Shown here piece by piece: positions 59,532 to 64,000 of a stretch of DNA of 64,000 nucleotides. Below the pieces are notes generated by a model. That model was not told the origin of the DNA. It did not search any database and worked only from the letters and a program-made list of their open reading frames with translations. Each line of letters opens with the position of its first letter. The first letter of the stretch is position 1. Origin of the DNA: Ooceraea biroi (taxonomy: Eukaryota; Arthropoda; Insecta; Hymenoptera; Formicidae); NCBI RefSeq assembly GCF_003672135.1, contig NC_039515.1:3782001-3846000 (forward strand). Reading direction: 5' to 3'. Both the position numbers and the translations under genes were made by a program.

Positions 59532-60776
59532 TGTGTAGTTCTTCGCACAGAGTAAAACGGAAAACTGAGACGGGCACAGCTTTCGAATTTATATTTGACG
59601 TTCCCCACTATGACTTTCGTCATTTGGTATGCAACATCGTGTACCTGCGGATAATCCGCCTTTCCAAAAAATGGAGATAGTGAGAATAACAATAGATTCA
59701 GGAATGTCATTTTCCTTTTATTTTCGTAATCTGTAGAAGCTTCACTCGAACGCACATTTACCTATCAAGTGTGTATTATAAAATTATAATAATATTATTA
59801 TTATTATTATTAATTGCGGCAAGATTGATCGGAGTAATAAAGAAACCGCAGAGTATTTTTTTAATTAATAAAAGTAGCAACAAAAAATAAAAATTAATGA
59901 AAAATTAACGAAAAATAAAAGAATATTTTAATTTCGTAAGATCTTCGAGGAGCGGCAATTAATAATCCTATTATTGAGAAATATGAGGCGGAGCCGTATT
60001 TACTTCATTATATGCGCCCTATGTACGATCATACGCATCATCCCCTATTATATTTAATATTCCCCCTTAACTTAACTGTATTTTGCTCCTTCGTCATTAC
60101 ATAACGCACGTGGTATCTTCACGACGAAGTGTTTATCCGCAGACGACAATTAATAATAGATCCCCATTACTTGTACCAACAGTTTGACCTGATTTAATGA
60201 AGGGTTTAAGTCTATCATCTACTACGCGTTTAAATAAACCACATGCACCTCGACATTACCCCTGTCGGAGCTTGCGCAGTATTTATTTTTCTGAAGCAAG
60301 ATCCGTGAGGTGAGGGATACATCGCAGGTGAACCTGTTAGAATCTATCATGCCCTTATCGAAAGTAGACCTGCAGTTGCAGCTCGGAAAAGAGAGAAAAA
60401 GAGAGAGGCAGACAAATGTACGTGTGACGAAAACGTGAGACATCGGAGTGCGGCGGAAAGCTCTTCGATTATCTAATTAAAGCCGCAGGAACTCTTCAAC
60501 ACTTTTAATTCATCTCATTAATAGGCAATTATTAAATTCACAATGCTGACGGGAGTGATTGACGGGTTTGTACACAATTTTATATAAATTTTCTTCAAAT
60601 ATTTTCGTTAATAATGTGTTGTATGTTATTATGTGTTATTCTATTTAATTCTTTCAAAGTGATGCAGCTAATTAAATGCACGAACAATGTGACGTTGTAA
60701 AACAGACAATTCTCCAACAATAATGACATTACATATATATATTGTTTCGTTTTTGTGATTTTTACATTCTGAGTAA
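59532..60776. other. Intergenic AT-rich DNA, head-to-head between the secreted protein gene and the GPCR gene
   Basis: No coding exon recognised. An ATT/AAT-rich stretch lies near 59790-59815. The 5' UTR/promoter of both flanking genes is expected here. Confidence 0.5.
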
Positions 60777-62854
60777 ATGATACTTTTCAGCGCGACATTG
60801 TGTTGCGAGGACGTCAACTCCACGACTGGACATGTGCCTGTTGAAGAGGACGTCATTCGAAGCCGTGCAATATCTTTAGCGTGGATGTCTTACGGTATTA
60901 TAGTGCCGATTATATTGGCCATTGGCATTTTCGGCAACGTAGCAATAGTCGTCGTGTTATCCGGACCAGTATTTCGCGGAATCGCGTATCTGTACCTCAG
61001 CGGACTCGCGCTGGCTCACATCGGCGTTATGTTATCATGGATAACAATCAGTTTGTGCTAATTACAGATCTTAAAACAAAAAGCTAAATGTAAACTGAGA
61101 GGAAAATATCGTTTGGATGAATGAAACTTTCAAATTGATTGAACGAAGTATGTAATTACGATAGTAGGCACTTGAAGTTATTCAATTTATTAAATAAATA
61201 AATTAAATTTATTAAATTTAAAATTTAATTAATTAAATTTATTCGATGATCAAAATTACTCGTATTACTTTATTATTATTATTAATGCAATTAAATCGAA
61301 CCAAATTTACACAGCACACAATCATCTTGACGTTCATTAAAGCGGATTTTCTTCTCAGTGTAGAAGTGAATGTAACACATACTGATACAATTACATTTTA
61401 GCTTTGAGATTGGGCTACGGCATGAGTAACAATTATCCGTCAGCCTTCTACTACGCTCATCTCGAACTCGTTGTACTGAACGCCTTTTCGGCCGCCAGTG
61501 TCTTCATCATGGTCTGCTTGATAGTAGATCGATACATTTTCGTATTTTTTCCGGCGCGCATTCGCACCGGAAACACGCGCAAGAATGTCAATTCCTACAT
61601 AGTGTCTTCCTTCATCGCCGGTTTCGTGGTAAAATATTTGAAATAAATTATCTTCTATAACTGTTTCTACATTCAGAATGAAATACGCTTATCTCGCGAA
61701 TGCAAATTAAAAATGAAACAATAATTTATAATTGAGAGATTTTACTTTTAATGAAAACCATGAATGTATTTAAATACGCAATGCTATTTGACACACAATA
61801 TATTATTTGATACGCGTTTTTACTCCGTTCAGATAAGCAGTCCCTTGTCGGTTATGAGGATTGTCCACACGGAGCAGGACGGATCCAATACTTTGTTCAT
61901 GTTACGTGAAAACGTCTCCGTTACACAGAGTACAATCTGGAGGATATATATCTGGGCAATGGAGATCGCAGTGCGGATTTGTCCATCGATTGTGTTCATC
62001 GCGCTGAACAGCTTGGTCATCAAGAGATTTTTGCAGCTAAACGCGCAGAGCCGACAGTTCCATGCCGCCTCGGATAAATTGCGGGCTCAAAATGCGCCTG
62101 ATACAGGACTGCTGTCTCGCAATCGAGGATACAAGTAATAATACGATAACTTGCTCTGATTTTTAGTTTCTAAGGACATTAATCAATTAATTATTATTTA
62201 AGAATACTGATGTAAAGATTAATCATGATTCCACGTAGCGCTTACAAGTTGAAATCTCTCTTGCAGGGAGGAGCAACATTTGGCGATACTGACGACAACA
62301 ATGATTCTGTGCTTTTTCGTAACGACGGTTCCATCGAGTCTCACGCCGTTGCTGTACGCCAATCATCATCCGTTAGATCCGAATTATCAAATCTATCGGG
62401 TGTGCTCGGCGATCGTTGAACTCAGCAATTACGCTATTTATATTCTTATTTATCTCGCCTGCAGCACACAATTTCGTAGGCAACTACTGCGAGTTCTACA
62501 AGTGAGCTTGTACATTTATCATAATTGTTATTGCATAATTATCGTAATTGATAAATCGATGACTTGAAATATAAGAAATGGAGCCAGTTTAAATAAGTTA
62601 GTTATAGGAGTAAAAAAATAATTTTGACCATTATATCTTGCAAATAGGGAAAGTGCAATGAAACTAGAGGACAGAATGTCGATCAGCCGATAGGCGAGAT
62701 CGAGGACTACAGTCGGCACGGTACAACCGTCCGATTGACACCGGAACACGGGACCAAATTGAATTCTCCCGAATCCCCGACTAAGGAAGCCACAGTCGAG
62801 GAGGATACGCTGGATGCTACTACTGTTATGCTGGAGCACGGAGTCAGCGTATAA
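60777..62854 (+). CDS. Divergent rhodopsin-like (class A) G-protein-coupled receptor
   Basis: Five exons by phase: 60777-61050, 61402-61628, 61833-62134, 62267-62501, 62648-62854; about 414 aa. The start is uncertain because the first exon could begin at an acceptor near 60790. Seven hydrophobic helices can be assigned: TM1 with the GN motif (IGIFGNVAIVVV), TM2 LYLSGLALAHIGVML, TM3 ending VDRYIFVFF (DRY present), TM6 with a proline (FFVTTVPSSL) and TM7 with NYAIY in place of NPxxY. It lacks several hallmark residues: position 2.50 is His instead of Asp, there is no Cys at 3.25 or in extracellular loop 2, and TM6 has no Trp at 6.48. The ligand is unknown; the closest feel is of peptide-type orphan receptors. 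The cytoplasmic tail ends GVSV. Confidence 0.82.
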
Positions 62855-63603
62855 TTATATGCAATTGTATCCCGAGATTGGCGAGTTAATCGCTTACATA
62901 ACGTGTGAATTATTCTATATTTATAATATATATGTGCGATGTGTGGAAACTATATATATATATATGTAAATCATGGATGTGGACACAAAAATTATAATAC
63001 AACAATACTGAACAATTGTCATCCTAACGGTATTTAAATCGCTGTGGTGATTCTCTCTAGTTGGTTTCTAATAAATTTCCAAATACCAGTTTTGTTGGAT
63101 CATAATCCTTTATAATTCCAACAGCCACAAGATGCACAGGTACGTACATTACGCGTGATCCGAGATGTACTGATCAGTACTGATGCATCTTCACGCACTT
63201 CTGACGTTGAGTGTACACGTAAAACCTAACCTATCGGTATTCCCTGGTGACGTTTCTCTAACCTAAACCTGTCACGGTACGCGCAGCGTACACTGATTAA
63301 GATATTAGTCGTACAGCGATTCGTCTTAATGTATTAACGTGCTACTCCATGTATTTATTTCATAGATACATTCAGGTATTGTTATTATGTATTGTTAGTG
63401 TAAGAAACAATCGTGGAAAGTGATATTAATAATAAAAATAAGAATGTAAAAAACTGATGAATAGATCTGTTACAACGTAATCTACCGTATCATTTTATCT
63501 CGTCTAATAAATATATGACGCACTTGACAGATTTTTAATAATCCTGAATGACACTCATAAGTCGCCGAATGTTTCACACAATGTCGTTTTTTTTTCTTTT
63601 CAG
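62855..63603. other. GPCR 3' UTR and TRAPPC11 promoter/5' UTR
   Basis: AACCTAACCTA elements lie at 63223-63232 and 63257-63270. A likely noncoding first exon of TRAPPC11 ends at the donor CAG|GTATTG near 63375, spliced to the acceptor at 63603. No coding exon seen. Confidence 0.5.
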
Positions 63604-63616
63604 TAAAGGCTTGACG

Positions 63617-64000
63617 ATGTTCGAGTTGCCGGCAGAACTGACAGCTAAGCCTTTAGCGCTGATAGGCTTGACTGGTCTCGACATTTCAAATCCGGTACAT
63701 CGCTCTATCTGGGATGCGTTCAGCAATAATCGTAGGCCGGATTGCGCAGCTGTTCAGTTCAAACTGCTTAGCTTGTCGCACGAGTTTCCTACCGTTAAAC
63801 CAAAGGTACAAATTTTATTTGCACTTTGCGACGAGAGTACGTACGTTAACTTGAATGAACTTGAAATTAATTGCTGCATTTTATCTTTGTGTATTTTAGC
63901 GTAGCTCGTACGAATGGTACATACCCAAAGGAATCTTGAAAAGGAACTGGATGAACAAATATCTCAATGATATTCCATCTGTAGTTGTTGTATTCTATGA
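63617..64000 (+). CDS. TRAPPC11: TRAPP complex subunit 11 (gryzun), 5' part only
   Basis: Two exons visible: 63617-63805 (the ATG lies in an exon that opens at 63604) and 63900 to the window edge, where the frame stays open. TRAPPC11 is a core subunit of the TRAPP-III tethering complex in ER-Golgi traffic and autophagy. The translated start ELPAELTAKPLALIGLTGLDI, the VHRSIWDAFSNNRRPD segment and SSYEWYIPKGILKRNWMNKYL match TRAPPC11 homologues closely. The protein is over 1000 aa, so most of the gene lies beyond the window. Confidence 0.93.

Noticed and set aside
1..64000. CRISPR array, bacterial operon, phage or plasmid signals
   Set aside because: No direct repeat/spacer array, no bacterial-style gene spacing and all genes have eukaryotic introns.

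Overview
This is nuclear DNA of an insect, most likely a hymenopteran (ant- or bee-like). The genes are split by short GT-AG introns, intergenic DNA is AT-rich with GC-rich islands at gene starts, and a transposase-less Tc1/mariner-type element and TA/CT microsatellites are present. No bacterial or organellar features were seen. Exon boundaries below were worked out by hand from splice signals and reading-phase continuity; species and orthology were not checked against any database.

Layout. 1-11040: no coding exon seen; it holds a 580-bp inverted-repeat element. 11041-16466 (+): coiled-coil/PDZ protein with a tRNA-Glu gene in intron 2. 18730-20319 (-): RFC2-type clamp-loader subunit. 20838-22095 (-): GFOD1/2-type oxidoreductase. 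22979-26611 (+): CDP-diacylglycerol synthase CdsA. 29723-31945 (+): FAM234/ITFG3-like type II membrane protein. 34274-37385 (+): MSL3 chromodomain/MRG protein. 37744-40391 (+): PPP1R11 (PP1 inhibitor-3), whose first intron contains a complete same-strand SUGCT CoA-transferase gene (38043-39455). 41770-44966 (-): FBXW5 with an apparent 1-base deletion. 45982-47337 (+): TMEM223, followed by a palindrome of about 1.1 kb. 48994-50346 (-): unrecognised two-TM Ser/Arg-rich protein. 53209-53865 (+): SSNA1. 54432-55802 (-): brainiac-type GT31 glycosyltransferase with a large insert. 56868 or 57213-59531 (-): unrecognised large secreted protein with a CLIP-like Cys-rich head and tandem repeats. 60777-62854 (+): divergent rhodopsin-like GPCR. 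63617-64000 (+): 5' end of TRAPPC11 (gryzun), cut by the window edge.

The genes form no pathway. They are mostly housekeeping genes (replication, lipid synthesis, chromatin, ubiquitin ligase, mitochondria, centriole, trafficking) with a few rapidly evolving secreted or receptor genes. The observations most worth following are an 11-bp motif (TAGGTTATGTT) repeated exactly near three gene starts with relatives at others, the gene-in-intron arrangement at PPP1R11/SUGCT, the spacer-free palindrome behind TMEM223, the FBXW5 frame break, the GPCR lacking several hallmark residues, and the repeat-bearing secreted protein.
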